From Mya arenaria (lineage: Eukaryota > Mollusca > Bivalvia > Myida > Myidae), in the NCBI RefSeq assembly GCF_026914265.1, contig NC_069135.1, forward strand, positions 62,052,738 through 62,116,737: a DNA stretch of 64,000 nt, in the 5' to 3' direction. Positions within the stretch are counted from its first letter, which is position 1. The number at the start of each line of letters is the position of its first letter. A program made the position numbers and the translations under genes. Under the pieces are notes generated by a model. It worked only from the letters and a program-made list of their open reading frames with translations, searched no databases and was not told where the DNA came from. Shown piece by piece: positions 14,301 through 25,200 of this stretch.

Positions 14301-15341
14301 GAATGTATGTATGATAGAAACGGGTAAACGTGTGAAACAGCAATCAGGATGTATATCCTCGGCCACCATGTGAATGTTAGTGTGATAGAAATGGGTCAAA
14401 GTGTAAAACAGCAACCAGGGTGTATGACCTTGGCCATCAGGTGAATGTGCGAAACAGTCACCTGTATGTATGGCCTTGACCTGATTCAGTCTATCTGACT
14501 GACAAAAAATATAAAACTTTGATAAATTGTTTTACAAACCTTTATGTTATCTCTTGTTTAAACATTTGTTCTATTTTTTGCAGGAGCATGATCTTCGTTA
14601 CTTGGTGGACAAGGTCTGGGGCGGACAGAGCATTCTCAGCGCATGGGACGATCTGTTTGATCTTACAATGGTGCGCTGGAATAAGCATGAGGAATGGTCG
14701 CCATGGAACTGTATCCTGCTGACTAAGGACGAGGCAGCCGCGCACGATAAACTTGTGAATCTTGAGGAGGTGGGTGGGGAATGTTTTAAAGCAATAATAT
14801 TTTGAAGTCATTTGTTGATGTTATAATGTTAATGGTCGATATTCATATGCACAAATCTTTATATATTGTCACCAAAATGCACAAACTCATTAAATTCTTT
14901 AATTTCTACATGAAGGATCATTCAATACAGAAATTATCAAACAAATTTTCTTAAATTGATCAATTTAAAACGAATCTTGGCGTGTTTAATAATTTTCGTT
15001 TTCAACGATCACAAATATGATATTATATATTTATTTCAAAGATTTAAGTGGGTGGGGGGGAGGCATGCACCAAGTGTGCCCCTCCCTGGATCTGCTAGTG
15101 GAAACAGTATGTAATGTTCTAAGTCTTTATCTATGGTTTAATGAGTTATGAAATGAGTTCTTTTTCAATTTTTCAGGGCTATGGCCAGGTGTTTATCCAG
15201 AAAGTTCAACAGAAACACGTGCTTGCGCGGAACTATTTCTCACGCATGCCGGGAATGGCAGAACATGTTAAAGAGCGTGCGAGTGAGCGTGACACTAGAT
15301 CAGGACCATCAATACAAGGACAGTCTGTCACGGTCCAATAA
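5321..15341 (+). CDS. IQUB: IQ motif and ubiquitin-like domain-containing protein
   Basis: Thirteen coding exons, all with consistent phase: 5321-5536, 6191-6406, 6662-6812, 7567-7701, 8396-8563, 9115-9446, 10600-10810, 11417-11592, 12181-12351, 12778-12954, 13595-13843, 14584-14769, 15177-15341. They encode 850 residues; I recall the human protein as near 790. Order: an acidic Glu/Pro-rich N-terminus (1-194) with PKPEG repeats, a ubiquitin-like domain (about 195-255, ending [17 protein letters not shown]), a linker, an IQ motif (about 409-420, [12 protein letters not shown]) with a charged helix after it, then the conserved C-terminal region with a CPSC...CRRC cysteine quartet (666, 669, 690, 693) suggesting a zinc knuckle. 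In other animals IQUB belongs to motile cilia and is tied to radial spoke 1; the algal counterpart is FAP253. The start was chosen because the upstream in-frame sequence looks like a UTR/intron boundary. The match to IQUB is strong, especially in exons 5 and 11. Confidence 0.93.
7567..8563 (+). other. IQUB: Ubiquitin-like domain exons of IQUB
   Basis: Exons 4 and 5 together encode the beta-grasp ubiquitin-like fold. Exon 4 runs [14 protein letters not shown] to a hydrophobic strand ([10 protein letters not shown]). Exon 5 carries [18 protein letters not shown], the typical LxxLGVxxNGTIxL signature of this family. No C-terminal di-glycine is present, so the domain is a fold module and not a processed modifier. 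Confidence 0.85.
8028..8202 (-). repeat. tRNA-derived SINE-like element
   Basis: Read on the minus strand, 8200 to 8127 resembles a tRNA. It has an A-box-like GTGCAATGGTTAGCGC and a B-box-like AAGTTCTATTCCC, followed by a body that includes GGTACTCCAGTTTCCTCCCC, a type of conserved block seen in many invertebrate SINEs. It lies in IQUB intron 4 in antisense. Base pairing is too poor for a working tRNA. Confidence 0.6.
10876..10951 (+). repeat. Degenerate tRNA-like unit (SINE remnant)
   Basis: Has a box A-like GGCTTAGTGGTCAAGG and a box B-like GGGTTCGCAACCC about 45 bases downstream, the spacing of an internal pol III promoter. It lies in IQUB intron 7 just after the exon. The anticodon region is an A/T-rich stretch that does not fold, so it is a remnant and not a tRNA gene. 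Confidence 0.5.
11735..12101. mobile_element. Fold-back TTAA element (family B), copy 1
   Basis: Non-coding palindromic element of about 350 bp. It begins TTAAAGCTGTACTTTCACGG and ends TCTGTTAGAGTGCAGCTTTAA. The inner arms also pair (cttggaacgagccaattttt with aaatttgctctttccaagac; taaaccgttagtaacggttta at the centre). Flanking TTAA suggests insertion at TTAA. Located in IQUB intron 8. Seven other full or partial copies occur in the window. Confidence 0.85.
13172..13281 (+). repeat. Family C repeat (GAGCCAAGC element), partial
   Basis: Contains ccctgttggcccgaactcat, cgagcctcgg and attcgagccaagctggaat. Related copies are at 48155-48345 and, interrupted, at 50315-50735. It lies in IQUB intron 10. 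Confidence 0.6.
13380..13525 (+). repeat. Dispersed repeat sharing similarity with 31565-31735
   Basis: Both stretches contain taatgatga, then aagcctac-ccctacc and ttttgaaaagga, then an aac-rich segment. No terminal repeats were identified. It lies just upstream of IQUB exon 11. Confidence 0.45.
14265..14480 (+). repeat. Tandem repeat, about 70-bp unit, 3 copies
   Basis: Units share tgtatatcctcggccac-tgaatgt-tgatagaaa-gggt-aa-gtg-aaacagcaa. A fourth partial copy follows. Located in IQUB intron 11. Confidence 0.75.
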
Positions 15342-15775
15342 TTCTTGTTTTGATACTAATGAATGTGATAGAGTATTTTTAGATTTCCAAAGAAAGAGTG
15401 CATACAATTAAAATATAAAACACACAAATGATGGTACTTATATCTTGGATTTTTAATCATGTACAATGTATAAATGGTTAAGTTCTATTTGACTGCAATA
15501 TTTGCAGAAGTATTTATCTGTGTCATAGGTAATAAAATGTGGATATTATTTAATTGTCATATTCGTAGTATATTTTTCCTTAAATTTTTCGTTTCCCCTT
15601 TATACTGTACATTGTATATTATAAGTGTTGACATGATATTTTTTTCATAAAAAAGCATGTTATATACCGGTAGGTGAACTGCCAGGTGTATCTGTTGATG
15701 ATAGTGTATTAAGGGTTTATATTGATGTACATTTGTGTGATAGGTAGGACAATAATATTCTTGTGCATTGTCCCA

Positions 15776-15781
15776 AATAAA
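15776..15781 (+). promoter_or_regulatory. IQUB: Candidate IQUB polyadenylation signal
   Basis: AATAAA, 435 bases after the stop codon and preceded by a T-rich 3' UTR. An earlier AATAAA near 15530 is an alternative. Confidence 0.5.
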
Positions 15782-18335
15782 GCAAATATGGAAATGCCAG
15801 ACTTCTAAATGTACACTTCATTGTTTCACAATGTTGTGTTGTTTTACATGTATGGTAAAAAAACTACAAAAATAATAGCAACAGTATAATTATGTGCATT
15901 ATAATTATGACAAGTTGTCCTGCACAACATATTTTGTAATGAGTTTGCCCAGGCAATATGATAAAAAAAAAATATGGAAAATCAGATGGCCCAAAAATGT
16001 TTCCATACTTTTGGAAGAATATACATTGTTAAGAAAATACATTCAAACTATCGATGGAATTTTTGTTTAAAAATTGGTTACGCATTTCTTGAAAGCACTT
16101 ACCAAAGAATGTTATCTGGAAGTCTTTTACCTTTAACATACTGTAATACATGAAAACACACTTAACCACAACTACCCACTTATGTACATGAAGCCTTAAA
16201 TTCTTAAGTAGCTGTTACCAATTTAAACAGGCATATTTTCTTACAGTAATGTGTATACATGAACTTTTGTGGCCGAAATTTGCCCAGACAGCCACTTTTG
16301 GAGTATGTAGTTTATGTAACTGTTTCTGTTTTAATATTGTGTTTGAATGTACTTTCATAGGCTTGCACATTCTGTATATAACACTCTTTAGTTTGAAAGG
16401 CAAGTCTAGAAAATGATGCCAGTATACTATGAACCTGTGTTTTATATTGTCAGTGTCATGTTTTATACCCCCCGTATTCTTGTGCATTCTCTGCTTCTGG
16501 AGCTGTCCCATGTGTCCGTGATTGGACTTTTCAAACGCCATTGTTTGAATGATGTGAATTATAAACCCTTAACACATTCAAATTCCAAAAATGGTGATCA
16601 TTGATTACAATTAAACCGGTAGTTGGCATGCTTCTGAATTTCCATAAACACATGAACAAATGCTGCATTTAAATACATTGCATATATGTTCCTGTCTTAA
16701 TAAAGTGTAATTAGATTGTTAGAGAGAAAAATATATCTGTGATATTACAAAATGTTAATGATAAAAAACAATGAATAAATTTAAAATTAATTTTCTTTCT
16801 TGTTATCAGCATTCTGGTTCACAAGAGTGATGCTGCTATGCATTAGATTTATCATAATCAAACTTCTGATGAATGAGAATGGTTATCAGAGGCGAAGTGA
16901 ATTTATTCTATTATAATTGCTTTGCGGTGGTTTATAGATATTTATTAGTGAAATAAAATTGATATTTCACTGTTTCAAATGGTGAAAATACCCATTTGAT
17001 ATTTTTCAGTTTTGAAATTTTAGTTGCAAATCAAATTTCAGTTTGCACAGGGCTCCAGGACTCAATTTCAACGACATCATTTCTAAAATACTGTAACGCT
17101 TGCATACAATTTAGATGCTTTTCTGAAAAATCACAATTAACTGTCATTTTATATCCTCTCTAGGCAGATAATAAAAAAAAATGTTTCAGTGTAAGATTGA
17201 ATATTTTTCACCTCATGAGCCCCAAAAGTAAATATTACACTTGTAATTGAAAATAAATCTTTTGGTGCTCATTCTGTGAAAATTAGTACTATTTCATAAT
17301 GAAACAAAAAAACACCTTAATTTTGACCCCTGTTTGTGCTTGGCAACATTTCAACCTTAATTTTCAGCCCATCAGGGGTAATAGGGTGTTTTTTTTAAGT
17401 AAAAACAATTTGTAGCTTGTTTGATTAACGAGGCTTGTGTCCTTGGCATTGAAACCTCATTTTAAAATTAAACAACATTTGTACCATTGCCCATGACTCC
17501 AAACCTGTTTAAAATATTTTAAACTTCGGCTACCCATGATTATATGAGCCGAGCATGTCTATTTAAGTATATTAAGTCATATTGAACATTAAAGTAAATG
17601 AAAAATGCTAGGTCTTATGTCGGAAAATACCTCAATGAGCCCAACTCTAATAAAAGCTTGATTCTTGTATATTGAAGGGGTTAAGTTTTTCTACATACAT
17701 GAAGTTGAGGCAAAGATTACTTAAATCCTTACCAAGAACAGCAACAGTAAGACCATTGTAAATCAAATTGTACATTATTAACCCTTTAGCGCATGTATAC
17801 GAGATAGGCCGACTTAATAGGACCATAACTGGGACTATTTGAATATATATTTGGTAGGGCTGTCTGGCTGCGCGCATGCTCTGATTTTTTTTTTTTTATT
17901 CTTGATGCAAGTGTGCATGAGTCATCAAAACTATCTTTATTTTGCCCTTGCTATGTTCAACACTCTTCCAAAAGCTTGACGTACATACTTTCTCAAAAAA
18001 ATATGCGCAATACCCCTAGACTTAAACTGAACGTAAAAAAAAGCCTTCACTCCATCACACTTTTGCTTTTATTGCAGATTTCATTTTTCATGTTTAGAAA
18101 TAAATTGTAGCCTCTGGCCTATTGGAGCTACACTAGTGATAAATCACCATATAGCTGCAATTTGCACAAGAAAGGAATCCATTACAAACTTTAAAAATCT
18201 GATTTTTACTTTTTACAACTTAAAAACTATTTTCTTATAAATGCTTCACATGCTAAATTACAGTTCTTAGTCAGATTTTGACTGCATTTACTGATATGTA
18301 TAGTAATGGATCAAAATTATTGTTCTTAATTATCC

Positions 18336-18760
18336 TTAAAGGGGCATTGTGTACAATGCATTGAAACTTACTAACTGAAGTACCACATAGTTTACAATTT
18401 ATTTAAGTTTAGCAGTTATTTCGTATTTTTCCATTAAAAAAGATAACTGGGTATATGTCTACCTGGTAGAATTCATTCTTTTGCGTGATTGGCTAGTCGG
18501 TGTTATCACGTGATATTACCGAGGTAGGTGTAAAGCTTAATTATGTCACCCGATTATAGTAGGCCGTCGTAGCTCAGTAGACACGACGCCGGACTGCAAT
18601 TTTGGTGACACGAGTTCGAACCCGGTCTCCGACACATTTTTTTTTTTACATTTTGGCACCTTTACAATTATGTTATCAAAGCGTAACACATTCTATTAGA
18701 TAATTGTCCTGAGATTCGTTACAGAAAAAAACGAGCCAATCTGGTGTACAGTCCCTTTAA
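18336..18760. mobile_element. TTAA element with embedded tRNA-like unit, copy 1
   Basis: Starts TTAAAGGGGCATTG and ends TGTACAGTCCCTTTAA. The body is about 85-90% similar by eye to 51585-52086. In the middle lies a tRNA-like unit. The left end is shorter than in copy 2 by about 75-80 bp. No transposase is encoded. Confidence 0.85.
18563..18636 (+). repeat. tRNA-like unit inside TTAA element, copy 1
   Basis: GCCGTCGTAGCTCAGTAGAC provides a box A, and GAGTTCGAACCCG a near-consensus box B, at tRNA spacing, with a T-run soon after (a pol III terminator). The T stem and acceptor stem pair poorly, so it is probably not a functional tRNA. It could still drive pol III transcription of the element. 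Confidence 0.7.
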
Positions 18761-19217
18761 ACTTGATGATTCATCTACAATGTACTTTATTTTTTGAACT
18801 CTCAAAAAGAAGCTGTGGAAACTAAGAAATTTTATAACTGCTGATATTTTTTTTATAAATATTCTATTTGCACTGTCGCCATATAAAATAAATATAAAAA
18901 GCGTGATAATTTAAATATACTGGACAAGGATGATGAAGGGAGACAACTCCTGCCCTTGCTGTATTAAATTTTAGAAAACTGTTGCCTGTTACTGGCGCGA
19001 AGTTGTCAAAATCAACAACAAAATTTCATCCAATGTTTGTTCAAATTGCGATACATATGAACAAGAACACAATCCCCGTCAAAATCAGATGATATTAAGC
19101 ACGCATCGTTTCAATGAATACATTTAATATCTTAGATATCATTTTTGACAGGTTTAAGCGTAAGTAAATCCCGAATTTCGGACTAGTTGTTAATTTCGGA
19201 CAAACGAAAGAGTAATT

Positions 19218-22200
19218 ATGAATTTACTAGAAACAGCTAAAATCTGGCTTCAAAACAACAGCATTATAGTTCCTGATGACTGGTTACAGGCTTGTGTTGA
19301 ATGGATTAGGGAGGAAAATAGGGTAAGAACAAGTTCTGAGTTGTATATTGAAAACCTTACACAGTTTTCTAGTCTAAAATAATAGATGTGTTATACAGGA
19401 TTCTTCTAATCCCTAATGTTTCAATGGGTTTTGCAAATACGGGTTTTTTGAATTATATTGAAATTGTATTTAGAGAAATGGTTTTATATTTGAAATTGAT
19501 AATAAAGGTTTATATTCATATTTACCATGGCATGTAAGTGTAAAGATATTTTGAACAATACAAGCATTAAACGCATTAAAACACCGGATTTTCCTTTCCC
19601 TTAAAACGAAACTTGACTGACAGGGACAACAGTTATGCCAAGTGTAACATCTCAACCATCTCCAGCAAGCTTTGAAATAGACCTCTTTATACAATTAACA
19701 ATTCCTTTAACATATAATCATTTGGACTACAATCTTCATATGCTTGAGACATCCAGTCTGCTGGCTGAAATCATTTAAACGATAGTTTATACCTGAACAT
19801 GATTCCAGGACCAACCTCTTGGCCAGGATGCCGTAAACTCACAGGTGTATGAACAGTGGCTGCTTAGTGATCTCCATGAGCTAGAGACATCCTGTCTGCC
19901 GGCTGATGTAACTTCAGAGAAGTTTGAGTTGAATGGATCTTATGCCCTACAGGTAAGTCATTCAGTAAAAAAAAATATCTGGTGCTATTTTTAGCTCGTT
20001 TTTGAAGTGAAAAAGTTGAGGTATTGTCATAGGCCTAGGTGTAATTTTCATTAGCGTGGTCGTTGTACAATTTTTTTTAACCTTGTTCATATATCAAAGA
20101 AATATTCAAATAGACTTTATGGCACACATGTTGCAAAATACAATATGCACGTGTATAGTAAGACCCATTACTCTGACTTTAATGATTGTAGAGTTATGCC
20201 CCTTTTCCGCCTAAGGATTAACAGATGAGTGTTGTTTTTTGCTCCGCAGCACTCTTGTTAAGTCTGTGGAGATGCTAACCGTTAGCCTAACGTGTGTGTG
20301 TATGTATGTACAGTACACTCAACGAGTTAGACCCACTTTCCTCGCTCACTCCGAGGAATAAAGTCGGTGATCGCGGGTTTCCTCCGAGGGTAAAACTGTT
20401 GCCCTCGCTAAAATTCCCCCGAGTTCCTCCGAGTGGCTGGCTTACCGCCGAGTTTAATATGAACGATAGCCTTGAGAATCGTCCGATTTTAAGATCCCGC
20501 AGCGGAACTCCGAGTTTAATCAGATAAGCAAGAAATCATTCTTGTTTAGAAGTTATTTATTTTTATGCTTATGCACATTGTTAAGCGTAAAAGATTCTTA
20601 CATGTACCAACGTTTAATTTGTATTTATGTCCGTAAACGCCAATTGAATATTGTCTTGAATTATAAACATTGAATCATTAAAGTATATCCACTAAGTTAT
20701 TGCATCATAAAGCAGCCGACTATTTACACGATTCTGAACCATGACCTCTGACGTCAAGCGCGTGATCAATACAATGTAGAATATACTATTTATTATTGGT
20801 GGTTAAAAATAGCTATGAAGTTTCATGGAATTTTCCACAGAAAACGAGGCAAGGAGGCCTTCAAAACCATGCGCTGTGAACTTGGAATGCGTGTTTGACC
20901 TCCTGACTTTCCGAAAATGTGTAACTTAGAATTTCTCGGAAGAAATATGTTTATCAGTCATTAGCAAAAACACGTTTATAAGATGCATGTGCAACTAGTG
21001 AAATACGACTGCATTCTTGTGGTAAGCTAACTTAATGCAAAACGGGCAGAGGAAAAAGAATAATAGCAATTTACTGGAGCCATCGTAATCGGTTGAAAAT
21101 TTTAATAAAATAAATATAACTTTAGCGTAGATTCTTATCTAGTGTCCGCAGAGTTTCGCAGAGTTAACCCCTCCGAGGAACGCCGAGTTCGTTATTCTTC
21201 GGTCGACTGATCACCCTCCGAGGGCCTTAAATTCAAACTCCGAGGAACGCGGACAGTCGATAAAATCATTTTGTTGTCCGCGATAGCAAAAATCCGCGGA
21301 GGGAAACGGAAAGTGGGTCTAACTCGTTGAGTGTACTGTAGGATTTTAGCTTGATTTTAAAAAGAACAGCAGTCATTGAAATTAGACTTTCGGATGAACA
21401 AGCCCGAATTCTTATATTATTGCATGGAATGGTATTTTTGAACAAGCCCTGCTATATAAAATTCAGAATTTGAGCAAGCCCGGAAGACATTTTACCAGTG
21501 CAGGGCTTGCGGGCTTGTGCTAATTTCGACCACTGGAACAGGGTGCTGCATAAGATAGAGCAATAGCACATTGTATCGGGCTTTGAAGACCTTGAAAGAT
21601 CATTAAGTTTGACAGAAAATGTTAGCAATTGTGTTTAATGATTGCCAAATATATGAAGTTAATATAATAATGTCTTTATAATCAGTATAATATAAGTTTT
21701 AATCAAATCAAAAGTAATATTTGGGAGCCTTAAGTGTTCCATTAGAGCAGAAGGGTGCTACATAAAAGGACAGGGTGCAGCGCCTTCAAATCCATAACTT
21801 TTCAGCTAAAACCCCTAGTAGGATGTCCTCGACTACATACTTCATGCTTTGTTGAACTGTACATATATAATCTGAAGTCATCTGAATTCCCACAACTGTG
21901 GAATTTTCATTTTCTTCACAGGATTTTGAATTTCCCAAAAACAGAAAGCTAGGATGCCGTCCACATAAACAGAGTAAAAAACCTTGATATCAGTCTAGTT
22001 CCTTAGTTTCATACATTTATTGAAACAAATCATGAACATGCCTGTTCCATTGCAGATTGACAGTGTAGTGGACGTGGGTGTGTCCTTCTACTCCCAGTCT
22101 CAGAAACTCCAGGGTACAGAAAACCCAAACATCCATGTGACCGCTGACGAACCTACACAGAAACCGGTATAGTGAGCTAGCAAAAATTACATATTGCAAA

Positions 22201-25200
22201 CCAGGTTCTTTATTAGTATTGCTAACAAGCCCACAAGCCCTGCACTGGAAAAATGTTTTCCAGGCTTGCTCAAATTCTGAATTTTATATAGCAGGGCTTG
22301 TTAAAAAAAATTGATGACAGGCAAAAGTATAAGAATTCGGGCTCCTTCATACAAAAGTCTAATTTCGATGATTGCAGAGTGGAAAGTTTAGATCAACTTT
22401 TTTGCAAACCCACTCAGAATTGTTAGCAATTTACTTGCAGAAATGTTATAATGAACTTTCCTTAGGCCAAATAAGATAATGTTCTGTTTTTCTGTTGCAT
22501 TGTAACAGTGTTCGAAATTCGCGGTAGATCGATAGTCCGAGGCTACCAAATTTCAGCTGGGGCTACCGATTTTCCACAGAAACTAGCCCAACCGGGCTAC
22601 CGTTTTTTCCTTATGTGAGTTAAAAAAGACCATGCCAATTAAATGCGTAACACATCGTTTTTTTGGTTTTTTTTGCCATGCCTTATTATTTAAGAATGCG
22701 TCCTTTAAGGCGACTGGAGCGACTAAGTCGCCTTGACAACGGCGAAGTCGGATTCGCCGAAATTTATGATGATCAAAAAGCTAAATGCTCTGCGATTCAG
22801 GGCTCAAGCCATGTGCTGAATGTTTGTTTATTTACTCAATGAATATAAACACTGTCACATGTAAAAATTAATAATGCCCGAAGTGACAAGTAATTATCGA
22901 TCAGTTTTTAACCAGTAACTGTGTCTGTTAGCAGCAGTCAAACTCTATGACGTCAATAACTCCGCCCATTGTGTAAATTAACGGATGACATCGGCAGTTT
23001 TCGTCAACTACAATGGCTATGAAAATCAACAATGCCAAAATAGAAATATCAACATTGATATTTTATTTATTTCGTTTAAATATATTTTATTTATTAGCTA
23101 AAATAAAAAGAAAGATATTTAAGTTTGTAATGCGAACAGAAAATAATCATTCTACAAGCATCGTCCTAAATGTGCAGGAAACAGGTGCCCGTTTACTTCC
23201 TGACAAATTTAATCAAAGTGAAAGGAGAACTGTCGGATATAGTTAAATCGATGTCAGTGTACAGTACAGCAAGGTTCTATTTTATACCTTTGAATTGCTT
23301 TGCCATTTATTTTAAAGAACAATTATAGTAATATTGGCAATATAAACATCGATATATTTTTGTTGTTTCTTCCGAAACTTGAAAGTGAAACTGAAAGTTG
23401 AAAAGAGAAAAATGTCATTGCACAATCGCTGGGGCATATCGGATTTGACAAGGATGCATTGGATAACAGAACTTAAAGTACATGCATGATTCTTTCCATT
23501 AAATAAATGATATGTCCAGAAAACATGTTTCTCTTTTTATTACCTTTTTGAAAACTTTATTATGCATCAGTCAATTGTAACCACGGCCCCTCCAGGTCCG
23601 GGGAATAGCGGGGACTTTGACTTTCGGTCCAGCCAAGCCCAGGTAAACCCCTCGAACTGATAAGTAAAATCCCCGCCAAATGCCCCCGCACCCCAGAGAC
23701 CCTAAGTAAGGCACATTCCCCGCTATATTTGGCGGGAATACAAAACCACCGCAATCACCCAGCACTGCGGGGCCACCGGGAAGTTAAAAACACGGTCCAT
23801 TTCCCCGGCTATCCCCGGTATAACCCCGGACCTTGGGGGGCCGTGGTTACAATTGACTGGTGCATTAGTTATGCTACGTTTACACTATGTTCCCGGTGGT
23901 CACGGCAGCCCTGTTTGTCCGAAACGTATTGCGCCGTGGGATTTTGGCCATTTTTGTCTCCATAAACAAGTTTTGTTAGGTTGTGCTAAGTTTCCTCACG
24001 TTTTATCGTGGTAACCGTGACAAGGCGTAGGGGCAAAAAGTGGTTCGTCCAAGGCGCACTTAGGTCCGGGCGCGGTCTACCAGGGATGCATGTACGTTGC
24101 GTCCCGTTCTGATAGGATCCCTCACGTTGTTCACGTCTGATGCATTTTCCACGTTTTGTCAAGGCCTCCTATGCATCGAACGCGAACACCGCAGAGCTTT
24201 GGATTACGTTTGTGTCCACGGTATAAAGAAAATCCCACAGGCAACAGCAATTACTGTATCAGAATACTTTGACAAGTAAACATGAATTCCCAAGATGAAG
24301 ACGATTTTGTGTTTTCACCGCAAATGAAACGTAACAAAACGGCTATCGTCCACCTTAGCTTGCCGTGAAAACCGTGACAAAACGAAGCACGACGTAACAA
24401 AACTAGAAAGGAACTTCAGATGCCGGGGATTACATATGATTCCCACCCTCCTACGGACGATTTATAAGTTGTGTAACGGCCTATTACGTACTGTCACGTG
24501 TCATTGCGTTTACCCCGTTTTACTACGACCTACTACGTTTCTCATCCACACCGTGGCTGCCGTGGCAATTTTTTTGACAATTTAAAATTCTGGCCCGGCA
24601 ATAACGGTCTGTCACGTTTGCATATCCCGTTCCCCCGCGCTGTCTCATGTTTATCCTGTTTTCTCCACGGTTGTCTGAAACGGGGCTGCCGTGGCCACCG
24701 GGAACATAGTGTAAACGTAGCATTACTGACTTTTTGATGACTACACTATTATATGTATGACTATAATTTATTATTGACGCATTGTTCAGATTGGGGAACA
24801 TTTATTGAAACTGTATGAGCGTGCTTGATTAGATGATCAGAATCGTTGTGGAATCATATTCAAACTTCCAAAAATTATTCCGATCGAGTGATACTTTATA
24901 GCGTTTAAGTTTGGGCTAGTGAAATTGGTTTCGGGCTAGTAAAATTTCCTATCTGGTAGCCCGAATGGGCTAGTAGATTCAAATCCGAATTTCGTACACT
25001 GTTGTAACATGCTACCGGAAGATTTATTAAGGAAAATTATTTTATTGGGCGCGAAGTATTTATATGCTTGCATTGTTTACTTTTTTTAACACATTTTGAC
25101 ATTAAAGTACCACAGTCAGTAATAGGAAACTATATCACCTTGTACATATAATAGTGCCTCATTGATTATGCTTACAATGATATTATTTTATTTGAACATT

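Larger units (their letters stand above)
15342..19217. other. IQUB 3' UTR and spacer before RMI1
   Basis: Polyadenylation signals follow the IQUB stop: AATAAA near 15530 and at 15776-15781, and another near 16698 (ttaataaag). From there to 19.2 kb no gene was seen. The spacer holds one TTAA element with a tRNA-like core (18336-18760) and an AT-rich background. The last 250 bases should contain the RMI1 promoter, but no clear motif was recognised. Confidence 0.6.
22506..25001. mobile_element. hAT-like non-autonomous element (2.5 kb) with nested insertions
   Basis: The left end CAGTGTTCGAAATTCG and right end CGAATTTCGTACACTG are inverted repeats, and TTGTAA directly flanks both (22500-22505 and 25002-25007). 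CAGNG termini are typical of hAT elements, although their target duplications are usually 8 bp, so the class is tentative. Inner sequences near both ends carry related gggctagt/ctagccc words. Two other inverted-repeat elements are nested inside (23563-23864 and 23872-24722). No transposase is left. In RMI1 intron 3. Confidence 0.7.

Noticed and set aside
18563..18636. Functional tRNA gene (and the one at 51878-51950)
   Set aside because: The boxes are good but the T stem and most of the acceptor stem do not pair, and the unit occurs as part of a repeated mobile element.
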